A stretch of 64,000 nucleotides of DNA from Bordetella genomosp. 5 (GCF_002261475.1 NZ_NEVN01000001.1:310001-374000); one strand, 5' to 3'; shown: positions 38,320-48,348, counted from the first letter of the stretch. Numbers and translations are program-made. The notes: generated by a model from the letters alone, not told the origin.

Positions 38320-39471
38320 ATGGATAGCTTGATTCCGCTCGATCTGGAAACGCTGCGCGTGATCTGGTGGGTGCTGCTCGGCGCTCTCCTGATCGGCTTC
38401 GCCGTCATGGACGGCTTCGACCTGGGCGTGGCCGCGCTGCTGCCCGTGGTCGCCAAGACCGACGCCGAGCGTCGTGTCGTCATCAACGTCGTCGGCCCGG
38501 TCTGGGAAGGCAACCAGGTGTGGCTCATCACGGCGGGTGGCGCGATCTTCGCCGCCTGGCCGCTGCTGTATGCCGCGTCGTTCTCCGGGTTCTACCTGGC
38601 GATGATGCTGGTGCTGGTCGCACTCATCCTGCGTCCGGTGGCGTTCAAGTACCGCAGCAAGATGGAAGCCACGCGCTGGCGCAACAGCTGGGACTACGTG
38701 CTGTGCTTCTGCGGCGTCGTCGCCTCGCTCGTGTTCGGCGTCGCGATGGGCAACATCATTCTCGGCGTGCCGCACGGCTTCGATCCGGCCTCGCTGCGCC
38801 CGATGTATGCGGGGCATTTCTTCCAGCTCTTCATGCCCTTCGCGCTGCTGGCCGGCGTGCTGAGCGTGGTGATGTTGGGCATGCATGGCGCTGTGCTGCT
38901 CGCGTGGCGCACGGGCGACCCCGTGTCGGGCCGCGCGCGCAAGTGGGGCCAGCTGCTGGCGCTGCTGACGGCGCTGCTGTTCGCGGCCGGTGGCTTCTGG
39001 GTGGCCCAGTTGAACGGCCACGTCATCACCAGCACCATCGACCCCAATGCCCTGGTGAGCCCGCTCGCCAAGACGGTCGAGTTGCGTGAAGGCGGCTGGC
39101 TCAGCAACTTCGCCCGCTGGCCGCTGATGTGGATCGCGCCGGTGCTGGGCGTGGGCGGCGCGCTGCTGACCCTCGTGCTGCTGACGCTGCGTGCCAACGT
39201 GCTGTCGTTCCTCGCCTCGTCGTTGTCGATCACCGGTGTGATCCTGACCGTGGGCTTCGCGCTGTTTCCCTTCATCATGCCGTCGTCGAGCAACCCCTCG
39301 GCCGGCCTGACGATCTGGGACGCGTCCTCGAGTCAGCTGACCCTGTGGATCATGGTGATCGCAACCGCGATCTTCCTGCCGATCATCACGGTGTACACCG
39401 CCTGGGTGTATCGCGTGATGCGCGGGAAGGTGACGATCGAAAGCGTCACCGGCACCCCCAACTCGTACTGA
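38320..39471 (+). CDS. cydB: Cytochrome bd ubiquinol oxidase subunit II
   Basis: A 383-residue polytopic partner of CydA. Typical stretches are LIGFAVMDGFDLGVAALLP near the N-terminus, GPVWEGNQVWLITAGGA and the C-terminal FLPIITVYTAWVYRVMRGKV. It follows cydA by 15 nt and precedes cydX by 14 nt. Confidence 0.96.
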   Translation: MDSLIPLDLETLRVIWWVLLGALLIGFAVMDGFDLGVAALLPVVAKTDAERRVVINVVGPVWEGNQVWLITAGGAIFAAWPLLYAASFSGFYLAMMLVLVALILRPVAFKYRSKMEATRWRNSWDYVLCFCGVVASLVFGVAMGNIILGVPHGFDPASLRPMYAGHFFQLFMPFALLAGVLSVVMLGMHGAVLLAWRTGDPVSGRARKWGQLLALLTALLFAAGGFWVAQLNGHVITSTIDPNALVSPLAKTVELREGGWLSNFARWPLMWIAPVLGVGGALLTLVLLTLRANVLSFLASSLSITGVILTVGFALFPFIMPSSSNPSAGLTIWDASSSQLTLWIMVIATAIFLPIITVYTAWVYRVMRGKVTIESVTGTPNSY

Positions 39472-39485
39472 TAAGGAGCCCGGTC

Positions 39486-39611
39486 ATGTGGTATTTCTCG
39501 TGGATTCTCGGCCTGGGCCTGGCCTGCGCCTTCGCCATCCTCAACGCGATGTGGTTCGAGCTGCGTGAAGGGCACGAGCACGATCCGTTCAAGAAGCCGG
39601 TCGAAGAGTGA
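39486..39611 (+). CDS. cydX: Small subunit of cytochrome bd (CydX)
   Basis: A 41-residue single-helix protein ([19 protein letters not shown]) ending in a charged tail with [12 protein letters not shown]. CydX stabilises the heme centres of cytochrome bd in the membrane. GGAG precedes the ATG, and its stop overlaps the GTG start of cydD. Position directly after cydB confirms the identity. Confidence 0.94.
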   Translation: MWYFSWILGLGLACAFAILNAMWFELREGHEHDPFKKPVEE

Positions 39612-41347
39612 ACAGTCCTTCCGGCATCGAGCACGACCCCGGCGCCACGCTGCTGAAGCTACCGCGCGAGCAATCGCGCTGGATGATGACGCGCACGCGG
39701 CTGGCCCGGGTACCGCTGGCGCTTGCCGCCGGCGCGCCGCTGGTCTCCGGCGTCCTGCTGGTCTGGCAGGCGTGGCTGCTGGCGGGTGTGCTCGATCGCG
39801 CCATCGTGGGCGGCGCGTCGCGCGCCGAGCTCGCGCCGGCGATCGCCGGCATCGTGCTGCTCGTGTTGGCGCGCGCCTGCCTGGCCTGGCTGGGCGAGCG
39901 CGCCGGCGCGCATGCGGCCGAACGCATCAAACACCGTCTGCGCCTCGCGCTGTTCGGTCACCTGCTGGCGCAGGGCCCGCAATGGTCGCGCACGCGGCCG
40001 TCGGGCGAGCTGGCCAGCGCCGTGGTCGATCAGGTCGAGGCGTTCGACGGTTTCTTCTCCAAGTATCTTCCCGCCATGGGCGCGGCCGCCGTGCTGCCCG
40101 TGGCGTTCGCCGTGGTCGTGCTGCCGATGGACATCGTGTCCGGGCTGCTGCTGCTCGTGACCGCGCCGCTCATTCCGGTGTTCATGGCCCTGGTGGGTTG
40201 GGGCGCCGAAGCCGCGAGCCGGCGTCACATGCAGGCGCTCGCGCGGCTCTCGGGCTTCTTTGCCGACCGGTTGCGCGGTCTGGCCACGCTCAAGCTGTTC
40301 GGGCGCGCGCAGGCCGAGGCCGACAGCGTGGTGGCGGCGAGCGAAGGCGTGCGACGCCGCACGCTCGCGGTGCTGCGCATCGCATTTCTGTCGTCCGCCG
40401 TGCTGGAGTTCTTCGCCGCGTTGGGCGTGGCGGGCGTGGCCGTGTATATCGGCCTGACCTATCTCGGCTATCTCGATGTGCGCAGCGTTCCACTCACGCT
40501 GTCCGCGGGCTTCTTCTGCCTGCTGATGGCGCCCGAGGTCTACGCGCCGCTGCGCCAGTTCGCGGCCCACTATCACGACCGCGGCGCCGCGCGCGCGGCG
40601 GTCACGCAACTGGCTCAGGTGTTTGACGGCCTGCCCGAAGACGGCGCGGCGCCGGTGCGCGCCGGCCGCGAGGCGGGCACGGGGGCGCTGAGCGTGCGCA
40701 CGCGCGGCCTCGAAGTCTTGGCCGAGGGGCGGCCCGCACCGGTGCTGGCCGGCCTCGAACTCGATCTGCCCGCCGGTGCGCACGTCGCGCTGATGGGCGC
40801 GAGCGGCGCGGGCAAGACCACCTTGCTGGACGCGCTCGCGGGGCTGCGCACGGCGGGCGGACACATCGTGCTGGGCGACGTGCCGCTGGTGGACTGGAAC
40901 GAACACCGCCTGCACGAACGCGTGGCCGTGATCGGTCAGCGTCCGTACCTGATGGCCGGCACGCTGGCCGACAACATTCGTCTGGCCCGCCCGGACGCGA
41001 GCGATGCGCAGGTGACCGATGCGGCGCGACGCGCGGGCGTGATGGCGTTCGCCGAGACCCTGCCGCAGGGTCTCGACACGGCGCTGGCGAGCCGTGGTCA
41101 TGGCCTGTCGGGCGGCCAGGCGCAGCGCGTCGCGCTGGCGCGGCTGTTTCTGCGCGAACCCGATCTGATCCTGCTCGATGAGCCCACCGCGCATCTCGAT
41201 GCCGAGACGCAGGCGCAGGTGCTGGATGCGGTGCTCGATTTCGCGCGCGGCCGCACCCTGATCCTGTCGACCCATTCCGAGGCCGTCGCACGCCGTCTGC
41301 CGCGCGTCTGGCGCCTGCGTGACGGGCGCGTGGAGGTGTCGGCATGA
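39608..41347 (+). CDS. cydD: Cysteine/glutathione ABC exporter subunit CydD
   Basis: A half-transporter of 579 residues: six membrane helices (about 30-320) and an ABC domain with Walker A GASGAGKT, signature [15 protein letters not shown] and Walker [13 protein letters not shown]. With CydC it exports cysteine/glutathione and is needed to assemble cytochrome bd and periplasmic c-type cytochromes. GTG start coupled to cydX (GTGA). Confidence 0.94.
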   Translation: MNSPSGIEHDPGATLLKLPREQSRWMMTRTRLARVPLALAAGAPLVSGVLLVWQAWLLAGVLDRAIVGGASRAELAPAIAGIVLLVLARACLAWLGERAGAHAAERIKHRLRLALFGHLLAQGPQWSRTRPSGELASAVVDQVEAFDGFFSKYLPAMGAAAVLPVAFAVVVLPMDIVSGLLLLVTAPLIPVFMALVGWGAEAASRRHMQALARLSGFFADRLRGLATLKLFGRAQAEADSVVAASEGVRRRTLAVLRIAFLSSAVLEFFAALGVAGVAVYIGLTYLGYLDVRSVPLTLSAGFFCLLMAPEVYAPLRQFAAHYHDRGAARAAVTQLAQVFDGLPEDGAAPVRAGREAGTGALSVRTRGLEVLAEGRPAPVLAGLELDLPAGAHVALMGASGAGKTTLLDALAGLRTAGGHIVLGDVPLVDWNEHRLHERVAVIGQRPYLMAGTLADNIRLARPDASDAQVTDAARRAGVMAFAETLPQGLDTALASRGHGLSGGQAQRVALARLFLREPDLILLDEPTAHLDAETQAQVLDAVLDFARGRTLILSTHSEAVARRLPRVWRLRDGRVEVSA

Positions 41348-43038
41348 AGCGCCGTTCGCTGCTCTGGCAGGTGTATGGGCGCCGCAAGCGCGGCTTGGCC
41401 CTGACGCTCTTCCTGTCTCTGCTCACGCTGGCCGCCGGGGTGGCGCTGCTGGGCGTGTCGGGCTGGTTCCTGACCGCCGCGGCCATGGCCGGGGCCGGTG
41501 CCATGTTCAATCTGTTCGTGCCCTCGTCGCTGGTGCGCGGGCTGTCGTTCGTGCGGATCTGCTCGCGCTATGCCGAACGCCTGGCCGGCCACGCCACCAC
41601 CTTGCGGCTGCTGGCCGATCTGCGCGGCACCGTGTTCGGTGCGCTGGTGCGCCTCACGCCGAGGCAGCTCGCGCGTTACCGCGCGGGCGATCTGGTCGCG
41701 CGGCTCACCGGCGACGTCGACGCGCTCGATACGGTGTTCCTGTTCGTGCTCGCGCCGGTTGCCACCGCGGTGGTGGGCGGCGCGATCGTGTGCGCCGTGC
41801 TGGGCTACTGGATTCCGTCGGCCGGCCTGCTGCTGGCCGCCGCGTTGTTGATCGCCTGCGTGCTGGTGCCGTGGTGGCTCGCGCGCGCCGCGCGCCAGGC
41901 CGGCAGCCAGGCCCAGGCCGAGGCGGCGGCGCTGCGCAGCGCGGTGATCGACGCGGTCGAAGGGCACGGCGACATCGCCGCGCACAACGCGCAGGCACGG
42001 GTCTGCGCGCAGTTCGACGCGGCGTGCTCGGGCCTCGCGCAGGCACGTGGCGTGCAGGCGCGCGTGGCCGCCCGCGGCCTCTGGCTGGTGCAGGCCTGCG
42101 CCGGTCTGTCGATGGTGGGCGTGCTGTGGTTCGGCATTCCGGCCGTGGCCGCCGGTACGCTGTCCGGTCCGTTGATGGCTGGTCTGGTGCTGGCGACGCT
42201 CGGGGTGTTCGAGGTGGCCGGTCCCATCATGCGCGGCGTGGCGCGGCTGGGCGGCGCGCGCGCCGCGGCCGGACGCATCGCCGCCATCGTGGAGGCCGAT
42301 CCCGATATGCGCGATCCGCTCGAGCCCAGGCGCCTGCCGGAACAGGGTGTGCTCGCGATGCGCGATGTGTCGTTCGCCTATCCGGCCCGCGAAGGTCAGG
42401 GCGAGCCCGCGTCGTTGCTGCATGACGTGTCATTGACGGTCGAACCGGGCGCGCGCGTGGCCATCGTCGGGCCGAGCGGCGCCGGCAAATCCACGCTGCT
42501 CGCCCTGCTGCTGCGCGTGGAGGATCCGCGCGCGGGCGCGGTGACGTACGGCGGCGTGCCCTTGCGCGATGTCGAACAGGCGCAGGTGCATCGCCGCATC
42601 GCGCTGCTCTCGCAGGACGCGCCGGTGTTCATCGGCACGCTGCGCACCAATCTGCTGATCGGCGATCCCGCGGCCTCCGACGAGCGCCTGTTCGATGCGC
42701 TCGACCGCGCGCGTCTCGGTGACTTCGTACGCGGACTGCCGCAAGGCCTGGGCACCTGGGTCGGCGAGGGCGGGGCGGGCCTGTCGGCCGGGCAGGCGCG
42801 GCGCCTGTGCCTGGCGCGTGCGCTGCTGTCGCCCGCGACCGTGCTGCTGCTCGACGAGCCGACCGCGGGGCTCGACGCGCCCACCGAGGCCGCGTTCCTG
42901 GCGGATCTGGCCCGCGCCACCGAAGGCCGGGCCGTCGTGCTCGCCACGCACGCCACGCTGCCCGCCGGCGCGGTGGATCGTGTCTATGCGATGCGCGAGG
43001 GCGGGCTGACGCTCGAGGCGGACAAGTTGCTGGCTTAA
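41344..43038 (+). CDS. cydC: Cysteine/glutathione ABC exporter subunit CydC
   Basis: The second half-transporter, 564 residues, with an N-terminal six-helix domain and an ABC domain: Walker [10 protein letters not shown] and Walker [13 protein letters not shown]. The ABC signature reads LSAGQARR rather than LSGGQ, a substitution at the first glycine. ATGA overlap with cydD. Last gene of the cyd cluster. Confidence 0.93.
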   Translation: MKRRSLLWQVYGRRKRGLALTLFLSLLTLAAGVALLGVSGWFLTAAAMAGAGAMFNLFVPSSLVRGLSFVRICSRYAERLAGHATTLRLLADLRGTVFGALVRLTPRQLARYRAGDLVARLTGDVDALDTVFLFVLAPVATAVVGGAIVCAVLGYWIPSAGLLLAAALLIACVLVPWWLARAARQAGSQAQAEAAALRSAVIDAVEGHGDIAAHNAQARVCAQFDAACSGLAQARGVQARVAARGLWLVQACAGLSMVGVLWFGIPAVAAGTLSGPLMAGLVLATLGVFEVAGPIMRGVARLGGARAAAGRIAAIVEADPDMRDPLEPRRLPEQGVLAMRDVSFAYPAREGQGEPASLLHDVSLTVEPGARVAIVGPSGAGKSTLLALLLRVEDPRAGAVTYGGVPLRDVEQAQVHRRIALLSQDAPVFIGTLRTNLLIGDPAASDERLFDALDRARLGDFVRGLPQGLGTWVGEGGAGLSAGQARRLCLARALLSPATVLLLDEPTAGLDAPTEAAFLADLARATEGRAVVLATHATLPAGAVDRVYAMREGGLTLEADKLLA

Positions 43039-43092
43039 GCGGGTGGCCCCGGTTATAGTGCGCCTTGCTCGATATCTTGCGGGACGTACAGT

Positions 43093-43641
43093 ATGCAGAC
43101 CGAATCCGCCGAATTCATCCGGCGCACCATCCGCAGCGTCCCCGACTGGCCCGCCGCCGGCGTGACGTTTCGCGACATCACGCCCGTGCTCCAGGATCCG
43201 CGCACCTTCCGTGTGCTGATCGACCTCTTCGTCTATCGCTACATGCGTCAGCGCCTCGACCTCGTCGCGGGCGTGGATGCGCGCGGCTTCATTCTGGGCA
43301 GCGTGCTGGCCTACGAGCTCAATCTGGGCTTCGTGCCCGTGCGCAAAAAGGGCAAGCTGCCGTTTCGCACGGTGGCCGAAGAGTATTCGCTCGAGTACGG
43401 CAACGCCAGCGTCGAAATGCACACCGATGCGGTGCGCACCGGTCAGCGCGTGCTGCTGATCGACGATCTGGTGGCCACGGGCGGCACCATGGTGGCGGCG
43501 ATCAAGCTGCTGCAGCGCCTGGGCGCCAACGTGGTCGAAGCGGCCGCGGTGATCGACCTGCCGCACCTGGGCGGTTCCGGCCAGATCAAGGCCACCGGCA
43601 CGCCGCTCTTCACGGTGTGCGCGTTCAACGAAAACGAGTAA
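43093..43641 (+). CDS. apt: Adenine phosphoribosyltransferase
   Basis: A purine salvage enzyme making AMP from adenine and PRPP. The 182 residues contain [38 protein letters not shown] and the PRPP motif [14 protein letters not shown]. Its own promoter is likely: a TATAGT hexamer lies at 43054-43059. It converges on a LysR gene across a 34-bp GC-rich spacer carrying a repeated element. Confidence 0.96.
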   Translation: MQTESAEFIRRTIRSVPDWPAAGVTFRDITPVLQDPRTFRVLIDLFVYRYMRQRLDLVAGVDARGFILGSVLAYELNLGFVPVRKKGKLPFRTVAEEYSLEYGNASVEMHTDAVRTGQRVLLIDDLVATGGTMVAAIKLLQRLGANVVEAAAVIDLPHLGGSGQIKATGTPLFTVCAFNENE

Positions 43642-43652
43642 TTGGGTCGGGT

Positions 43653-43680
43653 CGGGCCGCGCAGGCCGGGCCGCGCTAGG
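43653..43680. repeat. Intergenic GC-rich repeat, copy 1
   Basis: CGGGCCGCGCAGGCC (43653-43667), one variable base, then GGCCGCGC and AG. The same pattern recurs at 59761-59787 with only two differences over 27 positions. Both copies lie in spacers beside gene 3' ends, and the sequence is partly self-complementary. Confidence 0.5.
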
Positions 43681-44575
43681 CCGCTTCGGCTTCGTTCAGC
43701 CTGGGCTGGATGAAATCGAGGAACGCCCGCGTCTTGGCCGGAATGCGGCGCGACGGCAGGAGCGCGAACAGCGGCATCGGCGTGAGGCTCCATTCGGGCA
43801 GCACGCGCACCAGCCCGCTTTGCGCGATCGCGCGCTCCATCGCATCGAACACCAGCAGCGGCGTGATGCCCATGCCGTGGCTGGCCAGGCGGCCCAGCAT
43901 CCCGACGTTGTTGGCCGCGAGGCGGCCCGTCACCTGCACGCGCTCGACCTTCTCGCCCGAGTGCAGCACCCAATACGAAAACGCTTCGCTCATGGCCGGA
44001 CGCAGGCACTCATGGTGGCCTAGGTCCGCCGGCGTGCGCGGCGCGCCGTGCAGCTCCAGGTATTGCGGCGAGGCGTAGAGCTGCTGCGTCATCAACACGA
44101 TCTGTTTGGCCACCAGGCTCGAGTCCGGCTGCTGGCCGAAGCGCAGCACCAGATCGAACGGATTGCTGATCGGATCGATCGGGCGCAGGCTCAGGTCGAA
44201 ATCGCACTCGATGTCGGGATACTGCTGGCGGAACTCGCGGATCACGATGGGCAGGAACAGCTGCGCCAGGCTGGTCGGCATCGAGATGCGCAGCCGGCCC
44301 TTGGGCTGCGCCGCCATGTCCTGCAACTGCTCGTGCGCAACCCGCGCTTCTTCGACGATGTGGCGGCAGCGCTCGAAATACACCGCGCCCGCTTCGGTCA
44401 GATCGATGCGACGCGTGCTGCGGTTGAGCAGCTTCATGCCGATATTGCGCTCCAGCTCGCTCACGCGGCGCGACAGGGTGGAAGTGGGGATGTTCAGCGC
44501 TTCGGCGGCATGGCTGAAGTTCTTGCGCTTGGCCACTTCGACGAAAAGCGCAATGTCGTTGAGCTGGATATCCAT
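43676..44575 (-). CDS. LysR-family transcriptional regulator
   Basis: A 299-residue LysR protein: N-terminal winged helix (about 4-62, FVEVAKRKNFSHAAEALN and STLSRRVSELER) and a substrate-binding domain from about 90. The binding domain resembles the broad CrgA/DhaR-like group (RLRISMPTSLAQLFLPIVI). The ATG at 44575 gives the standard N-terminus MDIQLNDIALFVEVAK. Its target is unknown: the neighbours are apt (convergent) and a DUF4148 gene (divergent, 338 bp away). Confidence 0.9.
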   Translation of the reverse strand: MDIQLNDIALFVEVAKRKNFSHAAEALNIPTSTLSRRVSELERNIGMKLLNRSTRRIDLTEAGAVYFERCRHIVEEARVAHEQLQDMAAQPKGRLRISMPTSLAQLFLPIVIREFRQQYPDIECDFDLSLRPIDPISNPFDLVLRFGQQPDSSLVAKQIVLMTQQLYASPQYLELHGAPRTPADLGHHECLRPAMSEAFSYWVLHSGEKVERVQVTGRLAANNVGMLGRLASHGMGITPLLVFDAMERAIAQSGLVRVLPEWSLTPMPLFALLPSRRIPAKTRAFLDFIQPRLNEAEAA

Positions 44576-44913
44576 ATGTCTGTCTCTGGTCGTGCGTGGG
44601 CTACCCTGCCGGGCCGCCCCGGCGCGGGCCGCCCCTGCGCGGGCCGCCGGCATGGGCCGCCCATGATACGGGGAATGCGCCGCACGGCGGGGCGATGAGG
44701 ACGGGCGCGCCCAGATGGCCGCGCGCGACGATGCCCTGGGCTACATCATATTTGGTTGGTACTGACAATTTTCTGATTTATTTTCCCATCAGTGGAATGA
44801 TGTTAACCAAAATCAGGGTTTTTACCAGGGTGCTGCAGCGGGATACTGCCTCGCACGTCGTGACCCGGTGCGCCGAGGGGCGCAGGGCACGAGGAACAAG
44901 ATGGAGAAGACCT
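44576..44913. other. Divergent intergenic region LysR / DUF4148
   Basis: 338 bp. The LysR side carries a 15-bp GC-rich tandem repeat (44611-44664). The DUF4148 side (44745-44830) is an AT-rich island with short complementary motifs TTTGGTT (44751-44757) and AACCAAA (44815-44821) and is the probable promoter region. No gene is visible. Confidence 0.55.
44611..44664. repeat. 15-bp GC-rich tandem repeat
   Basis: GGGCCGCCCCGGCGC (44611-44625) and GGGCCGCCCCTGCGC (44626-44640) are followed by two shorter diverged units starting GGGCCGCC (44641, 44654). It lies in the leader of the LysR gene. Confidence 0.65.
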
Positions 44914-45270
44914 ATGAAGAACAAGCTCGCCGCCGCCACGCTGGCCGTCATGGCACTCGCCGGCCTATCCGCCGCCCACGCCGAGGGCAAGTCCCGCGAG
45001 CAGGTGCAGACCGAACTGCGCGACGCCAAGGCGGCCGGTCAGGTCACGTCCGGTGAACTCGACTACCCGCCTGCTGCAGCAAGTGTCACGCAGGATGCGC
45101 GTGCGGCCGGCACGACCGGCGTGAGCACCGGTGATCGCACCGCGCCCGCGGGGGCCCCGGCGACGCGCGGCGGCAAGACGCGCGACGAGGTTCGTGCGGA
45201 ATTACAACAGGCCAAGGCCGCCGGCAAGGTCACCTTCGGCGAGCTCGACTACCCGCCCGCCGACGACTGA
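44914..45270 (+). CDS. DUF4148 domain secreted protein with two internal repeats
   Basis: A 118-residue secreted protein: the signal peptide is cleaved after AHA (about residue 23). Two copies of a 28-residue module follow, at about 26-53 and 88-115, each containing REQ/DEV, AKAAG-VT and GELDYPP, separated by an Ala/Gly/Thr linker. DUF4148 proteins are abundant in Burkholderiales and have no established function. GGAG precedes the ATG by seven bases, and a terminator follows. Confidence 0.88.
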   Translation: MKNKLAAATLAVMALAGLSAAHAEGKSREQVQTELRDAKAAGQVTSGELDYPPAAASVTQDARAAGTTGVSTGDRTAPAGAPATRGGKTRDEVRAELQQAKAAGKVTFGELDYPPADD

Positions 45271-45280
45271 GCGGGGATTG

Positions 45281-45308
45281 AAAAGGCGCCTTTCGGGGCG
45301 CCTTTTCT
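45281..45308 (+). terminator. Terminator of the DUF4148 gene
   Basis: AAAAGGCGCC, TTTCG loop, GGGCGCCTTTT then CTCT, 11 nt after the stop codon. Confidence 0.88.
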
Positions 45309-45372
45309 CTATGGCGGGGCGCCCGGCTGCGCGGTTCCATGAGTGGTGCCGGTTTCTTGGTTTGCAGCTTAT

Positions 45373-45390
45373 CTTTCCAATTATGGAAAG
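45373..45390 (+). promoter_or_regulatory. Inverted repeat upstream of the porin gene
   Basis: CTTTCC (45373-45378), six AT bases, GGAAAG (45385-45390): an exact dyad in the promoter or leader region about 150 bp before the porin start. No regulator can be named. Confidence 0.35.
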
Positions 45391-45533
45391 GTGTTCTCAG
45401 ATTTCGGCGTTACTCCTCGTCATATCCGCGCCCACACTGCGGTCTGTGCGTGCTGGTGCCGATGCGGCGGCCCCGGCGCCTTCCACGGCGCGGCACGCGA
45501 GCCTGTCAAGTTATCCGCATTGGGAAACGAATC

Positions 45534-46640
45534 ATGAAAAAGACGCTATTGGGCGTGGCGCTGCTGGCTGGCTTCGCCGGCGCGGCCCAGGCCGCCGACT
45601 CGGTCACGCTGTATGGCCTGATCGACGCCGGTATGGGTTACGAGCAAGTGAAGTTCCGGGGCGACAAGCAAAGTCGCGTGGGCGCGGTGCAGGGCGTGAG
45701 CAGCGGCTCGCGTTTCGGCATGCGTGGCACGGAAGATCTGGGCGACGGCCTGCGCGCCGTGTTCACCCTGGAAGCCGGCTTCGGCCCGCTGAACGGTAGT
45801 TCGCTGCAGGGTGGCCGTCTGTTCGGCCGCCAGGCCACCGTCGGTCTGGACAGCGACACCTGGGGCCGCCTCGAATTCGGTCGTCAGACCAACATGGCCA
45901 GCAAGCTGATGGGCCAGATCGATCCGTTCTCGATCAGCTACAACAACGCCAACATCGGCACCACGTTCAGCGCCGCGAACACCATGCGCCTGGACAACAT
46001 GGTCCTGTATCAAACCCCGAACCTGAGCGGCTTCAAGTTCGGCGTGGGCTATTCGTTCAGTGCCGACGACACGCTGCAGGATGGCAGCACCGGTTTCCAG
46101 ACCAACGACAACAACCGTGAAATCACCGCCGGCCTGCAATACGCCAACGGCCCGGTGAACCTCGCGCTGATGTATGACCGCCTGAACCCGAGCAATACGC
46201 GCGTCGGCGCCGACGGTTCGAGCATCCAGTCGTACGCGCTGGGTGGCACGTACGACTTCGAAGTGGTCAAGCTCGCGGCCGCGGTCGGCCAGACCCGTGA
46301 TGGCTGGTTTATCGGCCAGAACATGGGCACCACGCCGGACGGCATGCAGCGTCTGGGCACCTTCAAGCTGGCTGACGGCTTCCGCGCCAACTCGTACATG
46401 ATCGGCGCGACCGTGCCGCTGGGCCGCCACGCCGTGTTCGGTTCGTGGCAGCGTGCCGAGCCCAACAGCGACAAGCTCACGGGTGATGACGCCACGTTCA
46501 ACGTGTACAGCCTCGGCTACACCTACGACCTGTCCAAGCGCACCAACCTGTACGCGTACGCCTCCTACGGCGACAACTACGCGTTCCAGCACGATGCGCG
46601 CGACACGGCGGTTGCGGTCGGTATGCGTCACCGGTTCTAA
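45534..46640 (+). CDS. Outer-membrane porin (Gram-negative porin, OmpC-like)
   Basis: A 368-residue trimeric-type beta-barrel porin of the Burkholderiales class. The signal peptide is residues 1-20 (cleavage after AQA); the mature protein begins ADSVTLYGLIDAG. Typical strands include SRFGMRGTEDLGDGLRAVF, FGRQATVGL and the C-terminal GMRHRF with terminal Phe needed for BAM assembly. It forms water-filled channels for small solutes. It stands alone with a long 5' region and a terminator. Confidence 0.95.
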   Translation: MKKTLLGVALLAGFAGAAQAADSVTLYGLIDAGMGYEQVKFRGDKQSRVGAVQGVSSGSRFGMRGTEDLGDGLRAVFTLEAGFGPLNGSSLQGGRLFGRQATVGLDSDTWGRLEFGRQTNMASKLMGQIDPFSISYNNANIGTTFSAANTMRLDNMVLYQTPNLSGFKFGVGYSFSADDTLQDGSTGFQTNDNNREITAGLQYANGPVNLALMYDRLNPSNTRVGADGSSIQSYALGGTYDFEVVKLAAAVGQTRDGWFIGQNMGTTPDGMQRLGTFKLADGFRANSYMIGATVPLGRHAVFGSWQRAEPNSDKLTGDDATFNVYSLGYTYDLSKRTNLYAYASYGDNYAFQHDARDTAVAVGMRHRF

Positions 46641-46755
46641 GCGCCAGCCGCGCCCGGCCCACACCGCTGGATTCGCGGGTTATCTCCGTAACCCGCTTGA
46701 GTGACATCGAACCCCCCCCCAGTCTTGTCCCGGGCGCGACCGACGTGCAGAAAGA

Positions 46756-46789
46756 GCAGGGCCTCCGCAAGGAGGCCCTCTCGTTTTTC
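46756..46789 (+). terminator. Terminator downstream of the porin gene
   Basis: AGGGCCTCC, loop GCAA, GGAGGCCCT followed by CTCGTTTTT. It lies 115 nt after the porin stop and before the convergent ilvA. Confidence 0.85.
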
Positions 46790-46839
46790 TGGGTGGCGCC
46801 GGCCGCCCGATCGCGGCCGTCCGACCGCGGCCCGTCCGT

Positions 46840-48348
46840 TCAGAGGAACAGGCGGTAGGCCGGATTGTCGGTTTCGTTCCAGTGCGGATAACCGAGTTCG
46901 GAAATGAACTGCTTGAACTGCTTCTTATCGGACGAAGGCACCTGGATGCCGATCAGGATGCGGCCGTAGTCGGCGCCCTGATTGCGGTAATGGAACAGGC
47001 TGATGTTCCATTCGGGATTCATGGCATTCAGGAAGCGCATCAGTGCGCCGGGGCGTTCCGGAAACTCGAAGCGGTACAGCAGCTCGGCGCCCGCCAGCGA
47101 CGAACGTCCGCCCACCATGTGCCGCAGGTGGGTTTTGGCCATTTCGTCGTGCGTCAGGTCCAGCGTATCGAAGCCCGCGCGGCGAAAGTGCGCCGCGATG
47201 CGCGCCGGTTCGGCCGGCGAGGCGACCTGCAGGCCGACGAACACGTGCGCCTTGTCGGCATCCGAAATGCGATAGTTGAACTCGGTCACGCTGCGATCGC
47301 CCACCAGTTCGCAGAACTTGCGGAAGCTGCCGCGCTGCTCGGGCATCGTCACGGCGAACACCGCCTCGCGCATTTCGCCGACCTCGGCGCGTTCGGACAC
47401 GAAGCGCAGACGGTCGAAGTTCATGTTGGCGCCGCAGGCCACGGCGATCAGATTCTTGCCCTTGAGCTTGTTTTCGGCGGCGTATTGCTTGGCGCCGGCC
47501 ACCGCGAGCGCGCCCGCGGGTTCGAGCACGCTGCGGGTTTCCTGGAACACGTCCTTGATCGCGGCGCAGATGGCATCGGTGTTGACGATGACGAAGTCGT
47601 CGACGTACTGGCGAGCCAGACGGAAGGTCTCGGCCCCGACCAGCTTGACGGCGGTGCCGTCGGAAAACAGGCCCACGTCGTTGAGCTGCACGCGGCGGCC
47701 GGCGCGCACGCTGCGCGCCATGGCATCCGAGTCTTCGGTCTGCACGCCGATGATCTTGATCTCGGGGCGCAGCTGCTTCACATAGGCAGCCACGCCGGCG
47801 ATGAGACCGCCGCCGCCCACCGCCACGAAGATCGCGTCGATCGGGCCGGGGTGCTGGCGCAGGATTTCCATCCCGATCGTGCCCTGGCCGGCGATCACGT
47901 CGGGATCGTCGAAGGGATGCACGAAGGTGAGCTTTTCTTTTTTCTCGAGCGTCTGGGCGTGCTGGAAGGCGTCGGTGAAGCTCTCGCCCGCGAGCACGAC
48001 CTCGCCGCCCAGACGGCGCACGGCGTCGATCTTGACCTGGGGGCTGGTGGTGGGCATCACGATCACGGCGCGGCAGCCCAGCCGCGTGGCCGACAGCGCC
48101 ACGCCCTGGGCGTGATTGCCGGCCGAGGCCGCGATCACGCCGCGGTCGCGTGCGGCGGGGGCGAGGTTCGCCATCTTGTTATAGGCGCCGCGCAGTTTGA
48201 AGCTGAACACCGCCTGCGTATCTTCGCGCTTGAGCCAGACCTGGTTGCCGATGCGTTGCGACAGCAGCGGCGCTGCCTCCAGCGGCGATTCAACCGCGAC
48301 GTCATAGACTTTGGAGGTAAGAATGCGCTTGAGATAGTCGGTAGACAT
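46840..48348 (-). CDS. ilvA: Threonine ammonia-lyase, biosynthetic
   Basis: A PLP enzyme making 2-oxobutyrate from threonine, the first step to isoleucine. The 502 residues have the catalytic Lys51 in AVFSFKLRGAY, the glycine-rich phosphate loop VAVGGGGLIAGV and two C-terminal ACT-like regulatory domains (about 330-500; RGSFRKFCELVG, RPGALMRFLNAM), the form feedback-inhibited by isoleucine. The ATG at 48348 gives the family start MSTDYLKRIL. Divergent from a YqaA-like gene. Confidence 0.96.
   Translation of the reverse strand: MSTDYLKRILTSKVYDVAVESPLEAAPLLSQRIGNQVWLKREDTQAVFSFKLRGAYNKMANLAPAARDRGVIAASAGNHAQGVALSATRLGCRAVIVMPTTSPQVKIDAVRRLGGEVVLAGESFTDAFQHAQTLEKKEKLTFVHPFDDPDVIAGQGTIGMEILRQHPGPIDAIFVAVGGGGLIAGVAAYVKQLRPEIKIIGVQTEDSDAMARSVRAGRRVQLNDVGLFSDGTAVKLVGAETFRLARQYVDDFVIVNTDAICAAIKDVFQETRSVLEPAGALAVAGAKQYAAENKLKGKNLIAVACGANMNFDRLRFVSERAEVGEMREAVFAVTMPEQRGSFRKFCELVGDRSVTEFNYRISDADKAHVFVGLQVASPAEPARIAAHFRRAGFDTLDLTHDEMAKTHLRHMVGGRSSLAGAELLYRFEFPERPGALMRFLNAMNPEWNISLFHYRNQGADYGRILIGIQVPSSDKKQFKQFISELGYPHWNETDNPAYRLFL

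Noticed and set aside
36628-39021. Long minus-strand open frame opposite cydAB
   Set aside because: Composition is dominated by His, Arg, Gln and Glu typical of antisense frames in GC-rich DNA; cydA and cydB on the plus strand have clear family motifs.
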